A stretch of DNA of 64,000 nucleotides from Anabaena catenula FACHB-362 (lineage in GTDB: Bacteria > Cyanobacteriota > Cyanobacteriia > Cyanobacteriales > Nostocaceae): NCBI RefSeq assembly GCF_014698735.1, contig NZ_JACJTQ010000028.1:19936-83935 (forward strand). The letters are read 5' to 3'. Shown here piece by piece: positions 1 through 8,593 of the stretch. Made by a program: the position numbers and the translations under genes. The first letter of the stretch is position 1. Each line of letters begins with the position of its first letter. The notes below the pieces were generated by a model. It saw only the letters and a program-made list of their open reading frames with translations. It had not been told where the DNA came from and made no database searches.

Positions 1-396
1 ACTATTAAAATTGGGGAAATCCTCTCACAAAAAACAGATTTCCCCTCACTCATTTCTGTTACTTCCCGTGACACTTTAAGTACCGCTACCAACTTACTGC
101 AAAAATTAAATATTTCCCAGCTACCTGTAATTGATAATTATCATGTATTAGGTAGTTTAAACGAAGCATCTTTGATGAAATGTTTACATGACGGTATCAA
201 CTTTTCTAATCAAGAAGTTTCCGCAGTCATGGGTAAACCATTACCAATACTAGATGAAGAAGTTGATATTTCTGAAGCTTACCGAGTTCTATTATCGGGA
301 ACAACAGGAATTATCATTACCCGTCATGATGTCCCCACAGGCTTAATTACCAGAGCCGATTTAATTAGATATTGGATTAGTCAAACTAATTCGTAA
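1..396 (+). CDS. Cystathionine beta-synthase, C-terminal CBS-domain part (5' end outside window)
   Basis: The frame is open from base 1 to a TAA at 394-396, so only the last 131 residues are visible. They read as a pair of CBS motifs: 'ISVTSRDTLSTATNLLQKL', then 'LPVIDNYHVLGSLNEASLM', and after a short linker 'VSAVMGKPLPILDEEVDI', ending in 'GIIITRHDVPTGLITRADL'. In cyanobacterial cystathionine beta-synthase such a pair follows the PLP catalytic domain. The gene 280 bp downstream encodes the next enzyme of the pathway, which supports this identity over a stand-alone CBS protein. The catalytic part cannot be checked here. Confidence 0.75.
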   Translation, partial: TIKIGEILSQKTDFPSLISVTSRDTLSTATNLLQKLNISQLPVIDNYHVLGSLNEASLMKCLHDGINFSNQEVSAVMGKPLPILDEEVDISEAYRVLLSGTTGIIITRHDVPTGLITRADLIRYWISQTNS

Positions 397-494
397 TTCG
401 TAATGCTCATATCTTGCACTATCATCTTCGCCGCAAAAATACAAGTCTAATACCATTTCTTTGTGAGCCTGCGCCAAACAATTTTTTTGATCTT

Positions 495-590
495 TTATTT
501 CTTTCTTTGCGTCCTTTGCTTCGCAACGCTACCGCGAACGCGCCTTCGCGGTTCATTTAATCGGTATTCTTTTAGTGGGAAGGGAGTAGA
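495..590. repeat. Dispersed intergenic repeat, copy 1 (in the 397-676 gap)
   Basis: The stretch 'tttctttgcgtcctttg', 'cgcaacgctaccgcgaac', 'cggttcatttaat', 'ggtattctt' and 'gtgggaagg' recurs near 8297-8412 and, on the opposite strand, near 33640-33775. The core around 'cttcgcaacgctaccgcgaa' is rich in short inverted repeats and may form a hairpin. The remaining gap holds no coding signal that I can see. Confidence 0.6.
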
Positions 591-676
591 AAAGGTGCAA
601 AATATGAAAATGCGTAATTCGTAATTATAAATTAGGCTGACACAGTTAAAAACCCAGGAATAAGAAAGAGAAAATA

Positions 677-1819
677 ATGGAATTTGAAACTAGAGCAATT
701 CACGAAGGACAAAAACCAGATCCTCAAACTGGAGCGGTAATTGTACCAATTTATTTAACTTCCACCTATGAACAAGAAGCAATTGGACAGCACAAAGGTT
801 ATGAATATTCTCGCACAGGAAACCCGACCCGCCAAGCTTTAGAAGATGCTTTAGCTTCTTTAGAAAATGCTAAATTCGGTTTAGCTTTCGCTTCTGGTTT
901 GGCTGCAACTACCACTGTTTTAAGTCTTTTGAAAACTGGTGATCATATTGTTGCTGGTGATGATTTATATGGTGGGACTTATCGGTTATTAGAAAAGGTT
1001 GTCAAAAATTGGGGCGTAGATACTACCTATGTCGATATTGATAACATCAATGATTTTGAAAGCGCCATTCAATCTAATACTAAGTTGATTTGGATTGAAA
1101 CACCAACCAACCCGCTATTAAAAATTATTGATATTGCCGCATTGGCAAATTTTGCCCATCAAAATAATATCATCTTAGTAGTTGATAATACTTTTGCTAG
1201 TCCTTATTTTCAACAACCTTTAAATTTAGGTGCGGATATTGTTGTTCACAGCACAACTAAATATCTCGGTGGACATAGCGATATTATTGGTGGTGCAGTT
1301 GTTACCTCTAATGAGGAACTATACCAGCAACTCAAGTTTTATCAAAATGCCATTGGTGCGGTTCCCAGTCCCTTTGATAGCTGGTTAGTTTTGCGAGGAA
1401 TTAAAACCTTAGCGGTGCGAATGCGTGAACATGAGAAAAATGCTTTGTTTTTGGCGAAATATTTAGAAAAGCATCCCAAAGTTGAACGCATTTATTATCC
1501 AGGTTTACCAACTCATGAACAATATCATCTTGCGAAAGAGCAAATGTCTGGCTTTGGAGGGATGATTAGTTTGGAATTAAAGGGGGGTTTGACGGAAGTA
1601 GAAAGATTTGCTTCTAGACTGCAATTATTTTTGTTAGCAGAAAGTTTGGGAGGGGTGGAATCATTACTTTGCTATCCAGCCAAAATGACTCATGGTTCTT
1701 TACCAGAAGCAGAAAGACTAAAACGCGGGATTAAGGATAATTTGCTGAGGCTTTCTGTAGGAATTGAGCATTATCTAGATTTGCAAGCTGATGTAGAAAA
1801 TGCTTTGGCTGATAAATAA
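677..1819 (+). CDS. Cystathionine gamma-lyase / gamma-synthase family PLP enzyme
   Basis: A 380-residue protein of the Cys/Met-metabolism PLP family (fold type I), the usual length. The N-terminal 'YEYSRTGNPTRQALE' (residues 42-56), the cofactor loop 'FASGLAATTT' and the PLP-lysine motif 'HSTTKYLGGHSD' (K195) are intact. 'AGDDLYGGTYRL' and 'ETPTNPLLK' are also typical. With the cystathionine beta-synthase upstream it should complete reverse transsulfuration (homocysteine to cystathionine to cysteine). The family also includes cystathionine gamma-synthases and methionine gamma-lyases, so the exact substrate is inferred from the neighbour. The ATG is preceded by 'aagaaagagaaaata', a usable purine-rich ribosome site. 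A hairpin follows the stop. Confidence 0.9.
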   Translation: MEFETRAIHEGQKPDPQTGAVIVPIYLTSTYEQEAIGQHKGYEYSRTGNPTRQALEDALASLENAKFGLAFASGLAATTTVLSLLKTGDHIVAGDDLYGGTYRLLEKVVKNWGVDTTYVDIDNINDFESAIQSNTKLIWIETPTNPLLKIIDIAALANFAHQNNIILVVDNTFASPYFQQPLNLGADIVVHSTTKYLGGHSDIIGGAVVTSNEELYQQLKFYQNAIGAVPSPFDSWLVLRGIKTLAVRMREHEKNALFLAKYLEKHPKVERIYYPGLPTHEQYHLAKEQMSGFGGMISLELKGGLTEVERFASRLQLFLLAESLGGVESLLCYPAKMTHGSLPEAERLKRGIKDNLLRLSVGIEHYLDLQADVENALADK

Positions 1820-1833
1820 GCTTTAAGGTAGAT

Positions 1834-1882
1834 GGCAGAAGCTAAAAAGATGTTAGTTAAAAACTAAAACTTCTGCCTTTAT
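1834..1882 (+). terminator. Probable terminator after the cystathionine lyase gene
   Basis: Arms GGCAGAAG (1834-1841) and CTTCTGCC (1870-1877) pair perfectly around a 28-base, A-rich loop that can pair further, followed by TTTAT. It lies 15 bases after the stop codon. Confidence 0.55.
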
Positions 1883-2172
1883 AGAAGTGAATGAAAGCAA
1901 TTTTGGTAAAAATGTCAAAAATTGATGACATTAACATTTAGTAATAAATAGCTTTCTATTTAGATTCCTATCTGTGAAGCTTAATGGGTTGATAAATCTC
2001 AAGTTGGATAGGAGAGGTTGTCAGCCTTATTTTGTAAGAACTTCTGAAAAAATCATCACTAACTTATATATAACTTTGAATAAAATCCGGTAATTATATC
2101 GGAATTATGAGCTTATGAATTCAGGAGTAAAAATCCTATTGACTCTTAAAAAAGTTGGAACTAATGTTGAAG

Positions 2173-2193
2173 CAAGTCCAAACTTAGGACTTG
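2173..2193 (+). promoter_or_regulatory. MerR-family-like operator/promoter upstream of the copper protein
   Basis: A perfect dyad, CAAGTCC - 7 bases - GGACTTG, sits 45-65 bases before the proposed start at 2238. The 7-bp arms with a 7-bp spacer match the geometry of MerR/CueR-type metal-responsive operators. A -35-like TTGAAG (2167-2172) and a weak -10-like TTGAAT (2191-2196) bracket it with a long spacer of 18 bp, as expected for this class. The link to a MerR regulator is inference; none is encoded in this window. Confidence 0.5.
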
Positions 2194-2237
2194 AATTAGA
2201 ACTTGAAATATACATCAGAAAATCAGGAGTACTTCCT

Positions 2238-2600
2238 ATGATGATGATGATGAATGAATCTATGACTTCCCAAATGCAAACGGCTATGAACGCTTGCATG
2301 GAATGTCACAAAATGTGCATGGAAACTATGGCTTACTGTATGAGCAGAGGTGGTAAGCATATGGATATGACCATGATGAGCATAATGCGCGATTGCTCGG
2401 AAATGTGTATGATGTGTATGAATATGATGATGAGTGGTTCCGAGTTTATGGGACGCACTTGTATGCTTTGTGCGGAAATGTGCGATCGCTGTGCAACGGC
2501 TTGTGAAAAAATGAGCGACGATAGAAAAATGATGGAATGTGCGGCTGCTTGTCGCAACTGTGCTGAATCTTGCCGATCTATGCAAATGATGCCTGTTTAA
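2238..2600 (+). CDS. Four-helix-bundle copper-binding protein (DUF326 / Csp-like)
   Basis: A 120-residue cytosolic-type protein with 16 cysteines and roughly 34 methionines. Cysteines fall in CxxxC and CxxC spacings: 'CMECHKMC', 'CSEMCMMC', 'CMLCAEMCDRCATAC', 'CAAACRNCAESC'. This is the pattern of four-helix-bundle copper-storage proteins, where Cys line the core of the bundle. No signal peptide is visible, so storage or buffering in the cytosol is the likely role. The start was chosen at the first of five consecutive ATG codons, 8 bases after AGGAG (2225-2229). The frame stays open upstream to an ATG at 2115, but that 41-residue extension is not Cys-rich and overlaps the MerR-like operator, so I exclude it. 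Confidence 0.8.
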   Translation: MMMMMNESMTSQMQTAMNACMECHKMCMETMAYCMSRGGKHMDMTMMSIMRDCSEMCMMCMNMMMSGSEFMGRTCMLCAEMCDRCATACEKMSDDRKMMECAAACRNCAESCRSMQMMPV

Positions 2601-2763
2601 TTCGATTCACACAGCAGAATGTTCTCTGCAACCTATTAGTCAAGCGCTCAGGCTTTTTAAGTTTGGGCGCTTACACCTGTGAACCATCTACACTGTAACC
2701 TATAGCTTTCGATAGAATGATAAATGGACGTAAAATACAATAACTGACTAAGCGTAATTCCCC

Positions 2764-4128
2764 ATGACCACTTCATCCCGCCGCTACCACATTACTACCT
2801 TCGGTTGCCAAATGAATAAAGCCGACTCAGAGCGCATGGCAGGCATCTTAGAAGACATGGGCTTTGAGTGGTCAGAAGACCCAAATCATGCAAATGTAAT
2901 TCTTTATAATACCTGTACAATTCGGGATAATGCCGAGCAGAAAGTTTATTCTTATCTTGGTAGACAAGCAAAGCGTAAACATGAACAGCCTGATTTAACT
3001 TTAATTGTAGCTGGTTGCGTTGCCCAGCAAGAAGGAGAAGCTTTATTGCGACGTGTGCCAGAATTAGATTTGGTGATGGGGCCACAACACGCTAATCGTC
3101 TCAAAGATTTGCTAGAGTCAGTTTTTGAAGGCAATCAGGTTGTCGCTACAGAAGAGGTGCATATCATGGAAGATATCACCCAACCACGTCGAGATAGTCA
3201 TGTGACAGCTTGGGTAAATGTGATTTATGGCTGTAACGAACGTTGTACTTATTGCGTAGTTCCTAACGTGCGCGGTGTGGAACAGTCTCGGACACCGGAA
3301 GCCATTCGGGCGGAAATCACAGAATTAGGTAAACAAGGTTATAAAGAAATTACCCTACTCGGCCAAAATATTGATGCTTACGGCAGAGATTTACCAGGTG
3401 CAACTCCTGAAGGTCGTCACCTGCACACATTGACAGATTTACTGTATTATGTACATGATGTGCCAGGGATTGAACGGCTACGTTTTGCTACAAGCCATCC
3501 CCGTTATTTTACAGAACGGCTAATTAAGGCTTGTGCAGAGTTGCCCAAGGTGTGCGAACATTTTCATATTCCTTTTCAGTCCGGGGATAACGAGCTATTA
3601 AAGGCGATGTCACGGGGTTATACCCAAGAGAAATATCGCCGGATTATTGATACTATCCGCCGCTATATGCCCGATGCGTCTATTAGTGGAGATGCAATTG
3701 TGGGTTTTCCGGGAGAGACAGAAGCCCAGTTTGAAAATACTCTGAAATTGGTGGATGATATTGGTTTTGATTTGTTGAATACTGCTGCTTATTCACCTCG
3801 TCCGGGAACACCTGCGGCCTTGTGGGATAATCAACTGAGTGAAGAAGTCAAGAGCGATCGCTTGCAAAGATTAAATCATCTCGTCAATGTCAAAGCCGCC
3901 GAGCGATCGCAACGTTATTTTGGCAGAATTGAAGAAATACTAGTTGAAGACCAAAATATCAAAGATAAAACCCAGGTGATGGGACGCACTCGCGGTAATC
4001 GTCTGACTTTCTTCACCGGCGATATCAATGAACTCAAAGGGCAAATAGTAAAAGTGAAAATTACCGAAGTTCGCCCCTTTAGCTTGACTGGAGAACCAGT
4101 GGAAGTACGGCAAGTTGTAACGGTGTAG
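2764..4128 (+). CDS. miaB: tRNA-2-methylthio-N6-dimethylallyladenosine synthase MiaB
   Basis: A 454-residue radical-SAM methylthiotransferase that adds the methylthio group to i6A37 of tRNAs reading UNN codons. The N-terminal UPF0004 domain carries three cluster cysteines: C15 ('[14 protein letters not shown]'), C51 ('NTCTIRDNA') and C85 ('VAGCVAQ'). The radical-SAM motif CxxxCxxC is C157, C161 and C164 ('[12 protein letters not shown]'). A TRAM domain ends the protein (about residues 385-450, '[16 protein letters not shown]' onward). 'RGVEQSRTP' and '[10 protein letters not shown]' favour MiaB over RimO or MtaB. Length is normal. It stands alone, with repeat-rich DNA downstream. Confidence 0.95.
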   Translation: MTTSSRRYHITTFGCQMNKADSERMAGILEDMGFEWSEDPNHANVILYNTCTIRDNAEQKVYSYLGRQAKRKHEQPDLTLIVAGCVAQQEGEALLRRVPELDLVMGPQHANRLKDLLESVFEGNQVVATEEVHIMEDITQPRRDSHVTAWVNVIYGCNERCTYCVVPNVRGVEQSRTPEAIRAEITELGKQGYKEITLLGQNIDAYGRDLPGATPEGRHLHTLTDLLYYVHDVPGIERLRFATSHPRYFTERLIKACAELPKVCEHFHIPFQSGDNELLKAMSRGYTQEKYRRIIDTIRRYMPDASISGDAIVGFPGETEAQFENTLKLVDDIGFDLLNTAAYSPRPGTPAALWDNQLSEEVKSDRLQRLNHLVNVKAAERSQRYFGRIEEILVEDQNIKDKTQVMGRTRGNRLTFFTGDINELKGQIVKVKITEVRPFSLTGEPVEVRQVVTV

Positions 4129-4155
4129 TTCGTAATTAAGTAGGTGGGCGGGAGA

Positions 4156-4305
4156 TATAGCAGGAGTCAGGAGTCAGGAGTCAGGAGGAGGCAGTGCGGT
4201 GGACGGGTTTCCCGGCATAAAGCAACTGCCGTTCAGGAGTAAAACCCTTTTGTAGTAAGAGTTTCATTATCAATTGATGTTCTAACCACCCTGTCTACGG
4301 CTATA
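4156..4305. repeat. TATAGC-bounded repeat element with AGTCAGG tandem units
   Basis: The element begins TATAGCAGG and ends GGCTATA. It contains AGTCAGG heptamers (4161-4188) and a right half ('gtttcattatc', 'gttctaacca', 'ccctgtctacggctata') that resembles 13139-13189. A wider perfect inverted pair, AGATATAGCAGG (4153-4164) and CCTGCTATATCT (4437-4448), encloses this element plus the next heptamer array. The 4129-4473 gap is thus almost entirely repeats. Confidence 0.6.
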
Positions 4306-4349
4306 AGCAAAATGTGTGAAGAAAAGTAAATAAGCTTCAAACCCTTTGC

Positions 4350-4408
4350 CCCCTGCTCCCTGCTCCACTGCTCCCTGCTCCCTGCTCCCTGCTCCCTGCT
4401 CCCCTGCC
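4350..4408. repeat. CCCTGCT heptanucleotide tandem array
   Basis: About eight head-to-tail copies of a CCCTGCT unit with small slips (one 'ccactgct'). These short tandemly repeated repetitive (STRR) heptamers are well known in heterocystous cyanobacteria. Confidence 0.85.
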
Positions 4409-4473
4409 TTGTTACAACGATAATTATTTACACAAACCTGCTATATCTGGGGGCGAAAATCCGCCCCACTATA

Positions 4474-5316
4474 TCAATTACCAGCTTGTTGGATTAAATC
4501 ATCCAATTCATGCTGCATCTGACTTTTGACTAATTCATAGCATTCATTAACATAAGTGCGATCGCTTGCGGCTTCTTTTCCATAGCGTTCAAACACAATT
4601 GGTGGACATACTCTGGTGTGGATAGGCATAGGTAAGGGAATATTAGGCAGAGGTCCAACGGCTAAACCCCAAGGTAGTCCCAGATAAATAGGAAAGACTA
4701 GGGGATCAACCCCAAACAGCCACGGCATACCCCACTTGTGGAATTGCTCAACAACTTTGTACAAATCCGCCAAGATAAATAGGGTATCATGCGCCCCCCA
4801 AGAAATCGCCGGCACAATTGGCACATTTTCCCGTAACGCCAGCTTGATAAATCCACGTCGTTCAGCAAAGTAAATTTTGTCCCGCATTTCATGGGGACGG
4901 AACACATCTTCTGCACCACCAGGATAAACTAAAACACTAGCTCCAGAGCGTAAAGCCTGATAAGCCATTTGCGGATGAGCGATAACAGCCCCACCTTTCA
5001 TGGCTATTTCTGCTAAAGCGGGGAAAACTTCCCAAGCTTTGGGATGCATTAAACCGTAAATTGGTTTTTCAGCACCAAAGCGGCGTACCCAATCGTACAT
5101 CATCATGGACGTGTCGGGAGAAGCGAGTCCTCCATTGTGGGAGCCGACAATGAGAATTTTTTCATCTGGGACATTTTCCCAACCACTAGTTTGAACTCGA
5201 AAATAGTAGTTATACAAAAAGCCCAAGAGGGGCATGATTGTTTCGATGAACTTTGGATCTCGCTCATCCAAAGACCAACCGGGTTTTGTTTTTTGAGGAT
5301 GTTTTATTTTTAACAT
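4474..5316 (-). CDS. Lysophospholipid/glycerol acyltransferase, MGAT-like family
   Basis: A 280-residue protein of the PlsC superfamily. 'LIVGSHNGGLASPDTSMM' is the His-centred catalytic block; the His-Asp spacing is wider than the bacterial PlsC HxxxxD, as in MGAT/phytyl-ester-synthase-like members. 'LVYPGGAEDVFRP' is the second hallmark, with 'KLALRENVPIVPAISWGAHDTL' after it. It should transfer an acyl chain from acyl-ACP or acyl-CoA to a glycerolipid or similar alcohol at the membrane. No clear transmembrane helix is present apart from a hydrophobic stretch near residues 28-40. The substrate cannot be told from sequence. It is monocistronic on the minus strand. Confidence 0.75.
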   Translation of the reverse strand: MLKIKHPQKTKPGWSLDERDPKFIETIMPLLGFLYNYYFRVQTSGWENVPDEKILIVGSHNGGLASPDTSMMMYDWVRRFGAEKPIYGLMHPKAWEVFPALAEIAMKGGAVIAHPQMAYQALRSGASVLVYPGGAEDVFRPHEMRDKIYFAERRGFIKLALRENVPIVPAISWGAHDTLFILADLYKVVEQFHKWGMPWLFGVDPLVFPIYLGLPWGLAVGPLPNIPLPMPIHTRVCPPIVFERYGKEAASDRTYVNECYELVKSQMQHELDDLIQQAGN

Positions 5317-5484
5317 CTAAACATTTTATCAGGATTAGAAAAGAGCAACAATCTGGTCTGTCATGGTTGGATAATAATATCAGCAGTAAAAATCGGCTCT
5401 AGCCATAGCTATCTTATGGAAGGATCATTTCAGCATCAGAAAAAGTGTTTTCACCTTCAGTCTAAAAATTCCCTGTAATAGATT

Positions 5485-6054
5485 ATGAATATTCAGACAA
5501 GCCTTAAAATCATTTTAGCTGATTCAATTATTGGCACGGTATTACCAGAAATAGCCTTACTGGACTTACCTAATTGGTGGTTGGCTGGGGGTGCAGTGCG
5601 AAATACCGTTTGGCATTCTATATTTGGAACAGAATGTGGGTTAGTCATCAACGATTTTGATATTGCATTCTTTGATGACGGCGGGAACCGTTCCCAGGAA
5701 CTAGCAGCAAAGGCTACTCTCACAGCCAAATTTCCTGACTATGTGTTTGATATTAAAAATCAGTCCAGTTTTGCTCGTTGGCGTGATGGTCGTAGAACTT
5801 ATTCTAGTGTAGAGGATGGCATTAAAGATTGGCTACATACCGCTACTGCCGTAGGCGTAAAGATAGATACACAAGGGGAATGGCAATTTTTCACTCCCTA
5901 TGGATTAGATGACCTGTTTGCTGGTATTATTCGACCGACTCCAGCCCATACTCACAACCCAACTGCGGATAAAAAAGCATCTGGATTTCTAGAAAAGTGT
6001 TCCTGTCTGCGGTTGATATCTGCTTCAGGACTGAATAGTCAAAGAGAGGGATAA
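5485..6054 (+). CDS. Nucleotidyltransferase family protein (NTP_transf_6 type)
   Basis: A 189-residue protein. 'WWLAGGAVRNTVW' (about residues 31-43) followed by 'INDFDIAFFDD' gives the GG...R and DxD pattern of the minimal nucleotidyltransferase family PF06042. 'SSVEDGIKDWLHTATAVGVK' and 'YGLDDLFAGIIRPTP' are the conserved later blocks. Substrate and function are unknown for this family. The last 25 or so residues, after 'DKKASGFLEK', do not match what I expect of the family's C-terminus, so a small 3' frameshift or natural divergence is possible. It is flanked by unrelated genes. Confidence 0.7.
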   Translation: MNIQTSLKIILADSIIGTVLPEIALLDLPNWWLAGGAVRNTVWHSIFGTECGLVINDFDIAFFDDGGNRSQELAAKATLTAKFPDYVFDIKNQSSFARWRDGRRTYSSVEDGIKDWLHTATAVGVKIDTQGEWQFFTPYGLDDLFAGIIRPTPAHTHNPTADKKASGFLEKCSCLRLISASGLNSQREG

Positions 6055-6151
6055 GGCAGGGGGCAGGGGGAAAGAAGGTGTTAGCCTAGCTCATATTTCT
6101 TTACATAGGTTGCTTTTTTTTGCACCAATCTACTTACTTTTTTCTTCAAAT

Positions 6152-8194
6152 TCACTCTCTAATTAATTCCTGAAATTTTGGCTCTTTTTTAAGATCATCA
6201 AAATCTATATCACTCGCAGCATCTTCCCTATATTGGGGATTAAGTTGAATCGCCTTTTGGAGATTTTCTAAAGCTAATTCAATTTCTCTTTGTAGTGCAT
6301 AACAAGCTGCTTTATTGTAATAAGCACTAGCATAGTCTGATTTTATTTCTAGCGCTTTATCAAAGTTGCTAATTGCTTCCTCATCCTCTCCCAACATCAC
6401 CAAAGTGTAACCTCGTTTATCCCAGATTTTAGGGGAATTAGGTTGGAATTGCAACGCTTGATCAAAAGAAGTGATTGCCTCTTCATAACGTTCTAATTCT
6501 ACCAAAGATAAACCACGGTTTAACCAAGCAACTCCATCATCAGGTTTAATTTTGGTAGCTTTATCAAAACAGTTAAATGCTTCTTGATGTTTGTTTAAAT
6601 TTCCACAAGCTACACCAATATCACACCAAGCTTGATGATAGTCAGGATTAATTTTAATGGCTTGATTATAGGAAGCGATAGCTTCTTTATAACGTTTTAA
6701 TCTACTCAAAATTATACCACGCTTCAGCCAAATTCCAGCATCATCAGGTTGAACTTTTACAGCTTGTTCATAAACTGCAAATGCATCTGCATAACGTTTT
6801 TCTGAAAAAAGAATATCTCCTTCTTTGACATAATCATCAGCAGAAACTTGTGGTTGAGGTGGTTCTGGGACTTGTTCTGACTCAGGAATAGCTTTAGCTT
6901 TAGGCGTGATTTCTATTAGTTCTTGTAACTGAGAATTTTGCTGCTGTTGAGCATCTAATTGTAATTCTGAAAGTTGATTAACAAATTCTGTTTCTAATTT
7001 TTCTAACTTCTTGAAAATGCGATTTTTTTGTTGTTGCACATTATTTTGTAATTCTGAAAATTGCGAAGTCAACTCACCACCGGATTTGTCTAAATTAGCA
7101 ATTACTAACTGTTGATAGTTTTGAGAATCTAACTGTAAATCTGAAAGTTGATCAGTAAATTCTATTTTTAATTTATCTAAACTCTCCAGCATCGTATGTT
7201 TTTGGGTTTGAGCATCATTTTGTAATGCGGAAATTTCTGATTTCAATAAATTATTTAATTTTTCCAAATCCGCTATGATCTTATCTTTTTGGGTTTGAGC
7301 ATCTAACTGAAATTGAGATAATTGAACTGCAAAATCCGAATGTAATTTTACTAAACTTTCAATAGTCTTATCTTTTTGCTGTTCAGTTTCGGAATGCAAA
7401 ACTTGAAATTGAGATATACAATCAGCACTATATGTTTCTATATTGCTAAGAGCTAAATCTTTTTCTTGTTTAGCGCTTAATTGAAATTCTCCTAATTGAT
7501 CAGCTAAATCAGATTCTAATTTACGTAAATTTTTAGCTGTTATATCCCTTTGGAGTTGAGCAAATGAATTAAATTCATCTATTTGAGTATTTAATGTTGC
7601 TTGTAAAACCTTGATATGTTCTTGAGCCGTGTTTATTTCACTCTCTAATGCTGACAAAAATTCTTGTTTTGATAGAGGTAAATCAGATAATAAGATAGAT
7701 AAATTTTCTTCTTCAGCTTGGATTTTTTCTTTTAAAGATTTAACTTTTTGGGCTAATTCCTGAGTTATAATATTAGCATCTTGAATAATATTTTCTGCTT
7801 CTTGCTTGACAGTCGTTAGCTGAGTTTGTAACTTTTCCATTCCCTGTATTTGTTGCATTGCTCTGTCAACAATTTCCCGAATTGCTGCTCGGCGTAACAA
7901 CCACAATACCGCAATTAAAGCCACAGGAAATAAACTTAAAATAGTTAACCAGACATTAAGCAAAGTATTTGTGCGAGTAAAAGCACGCTCAAAATTAGAC
8001 TGTACTTGCTTTTGAATTCTGTTTTCTGCTCGCAGTCGGGTTAATTCTTCCCGTTCCTGATTTGATAATATCTGAGAAGATGGTGCAGATACCGGAGGTT
8101 GTCCACTGACAAAACCAGTGGATAGCAGTAAGGGTGAAAATAAAATCGCGCTTTTCAAAGCTAAAGCTAAGATTATTGGGTTTTTGCTCTTCAT
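6152..8194 (-). CDS. Membrane-anchored coiled-coil/TPR protein with eight 29-residue repeats
   Basis: A 680-residue protein from the ATG at 8194, preceded by AGGAAAGG; an upstream in-frame ATG (8248) would add 18 residues before an obvious signal sequence. Order: signal peptide 1-32, transmembrane helix about 79-100, long coiled coil about 105-430, six TPRs about 451-655 ('AWLNRGLSLVELERYEEAI' type), short tail. Within the coiled coil, residues 194-425 are eight consecutive units of exactly 29 residues, each close to 'L-KL---F--QLS-LQLDAQ-QK---I--'. The protein is probably anchored in the plasma or thylakoid membrane and uses the TPRs to bind partners. I recognise no named homologue. Confidence 0.8.
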   Translation of the reverse strand: MKSKNPIILALALKSAILFSPLLLSTGFVSGQPPVSAPSSQILSNQEREELTRLRAENRIQKQVQSNFERAFTRTNTLLNVWLTILSLFPVALIAVLWLLRRAAIREIVDRAMQQIQGMEKLQTQLTTVKQEAENIIQDANIITQELAQKVKSLKEKIQAEEENLSILLSDLPLSKQEFLSALESEINTAQEHIKVLQATLNTQIDEFNSFAQLQRDITAKNLRKLESDLADQLGEFQLSAKQEKDLALSNIETYSADCISQFQVLHSETEQQKDKTIESLVKLHSDFAVQLSQFQLDAQTQKDKIIADLEKLNNLLKSEISALQNDAQTQKHTMLESLDKLKIEFTDQLSDLQLDSQNYQQLVIANLDKSGGELTSQFSELQNNVQQQKNRIFKKLEKLETEFVNQLSELQLDAQQQQNSQLQELIEITPKAKAIPESEQVPEPPQPQVSADDYVKEGDILFSEKRYADAFAVYEQAVKVQPDDAGIWLKRGIILSRLKRYKEAIASYNQAIKINPDYHQAWCDIGVACGNLNKHQEAFNCFDKATKIKPDDGVAWLNRGLSLVELERYEEAITSFDQALQFQPNSPKIWDKRGYTLVMLGEDEEAISNFDKALEIKSDYASAYYNKAACYALQREIELALENLQKAIQLNPQYREDAASDIDFDDLKKEPKFQELIRE

Positions 8195-8296
8195 GACAAC
8201 CTTTCCTATCTGTTTATTAGTTTTGGAAGCGGCGTGCCTATATGCCATCTATAATAGATGATTGGTGTGAGATTACCGGACTGTCAACCTATATCT

Positions 8297-8412
8297 TACT
8301 CCCTTCCTTCTTTCTTTGCGTCCTACTCTTTGCTACGCAACGCTACCGCGAACAAGATTGTGATAATGTCTTAACGGTTAATTTAATTGGTATTCTTCTG
8401 GTGGGAAGGTAA
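8297..8412. repeat. Dispersed intergenic repeat, copy 2
   Basis: Shares 'ttctttgcgtcct', 'cgcaacgctaccgcgaac', 'ggttaatttaattggtattctt' and 'gtgggaagg' with copy 1 near 495-590, in the same orientation. The middle differs ('aagattgtgataatgtctta'). It fills much of the 345-bp gap before pxcA. Confidence 0.6.
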
Positions 8413-8593
8413 TAATTTTATATTACACCACACGGCTTGAGCAAAAAGTCCTAAATCATATCTTGCATCATCATCTCATTACCAAAATCAAAGTCTAGAA
8501 ACATGGTTATTTCCTAGTGTGGGAATTTCCTACTCTTCATTTTTGATATTAATTTTAATAAAATTAAAAAATTAACCGTTTACATTAGCTGTC

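Noticed and set aside
2115..2237. N-terminal extension of the copper protein
   Set aside because: It would add 41 residues unlike the family and overlaps a promoter-like dyad; the ATG run at 2238 has a better ribosome site.
2223..2585. A 120-codon His-rich open frame antisense to the copper protein
   Set aside because: It is the mirror of ATG/TGT-rich codons (Met and Cys become His and Thr/Ala). It has no ribosome site and no family resemblance, and the plus-strand protein is convincing.
2642..2672. Hairpin after the copper gene (AAGCGCTCA/TGGGCGCTT)
   Set aside because: It has a good stem but no T-tract, and lies 42 bases past the stop; too weak to call a terminator.
4161..4408. Regular repeats that could suggest a CRISPR array
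   Set aside because: The units are 7 bp with no unique spacers and no cas genes; they are STRR heptamers.
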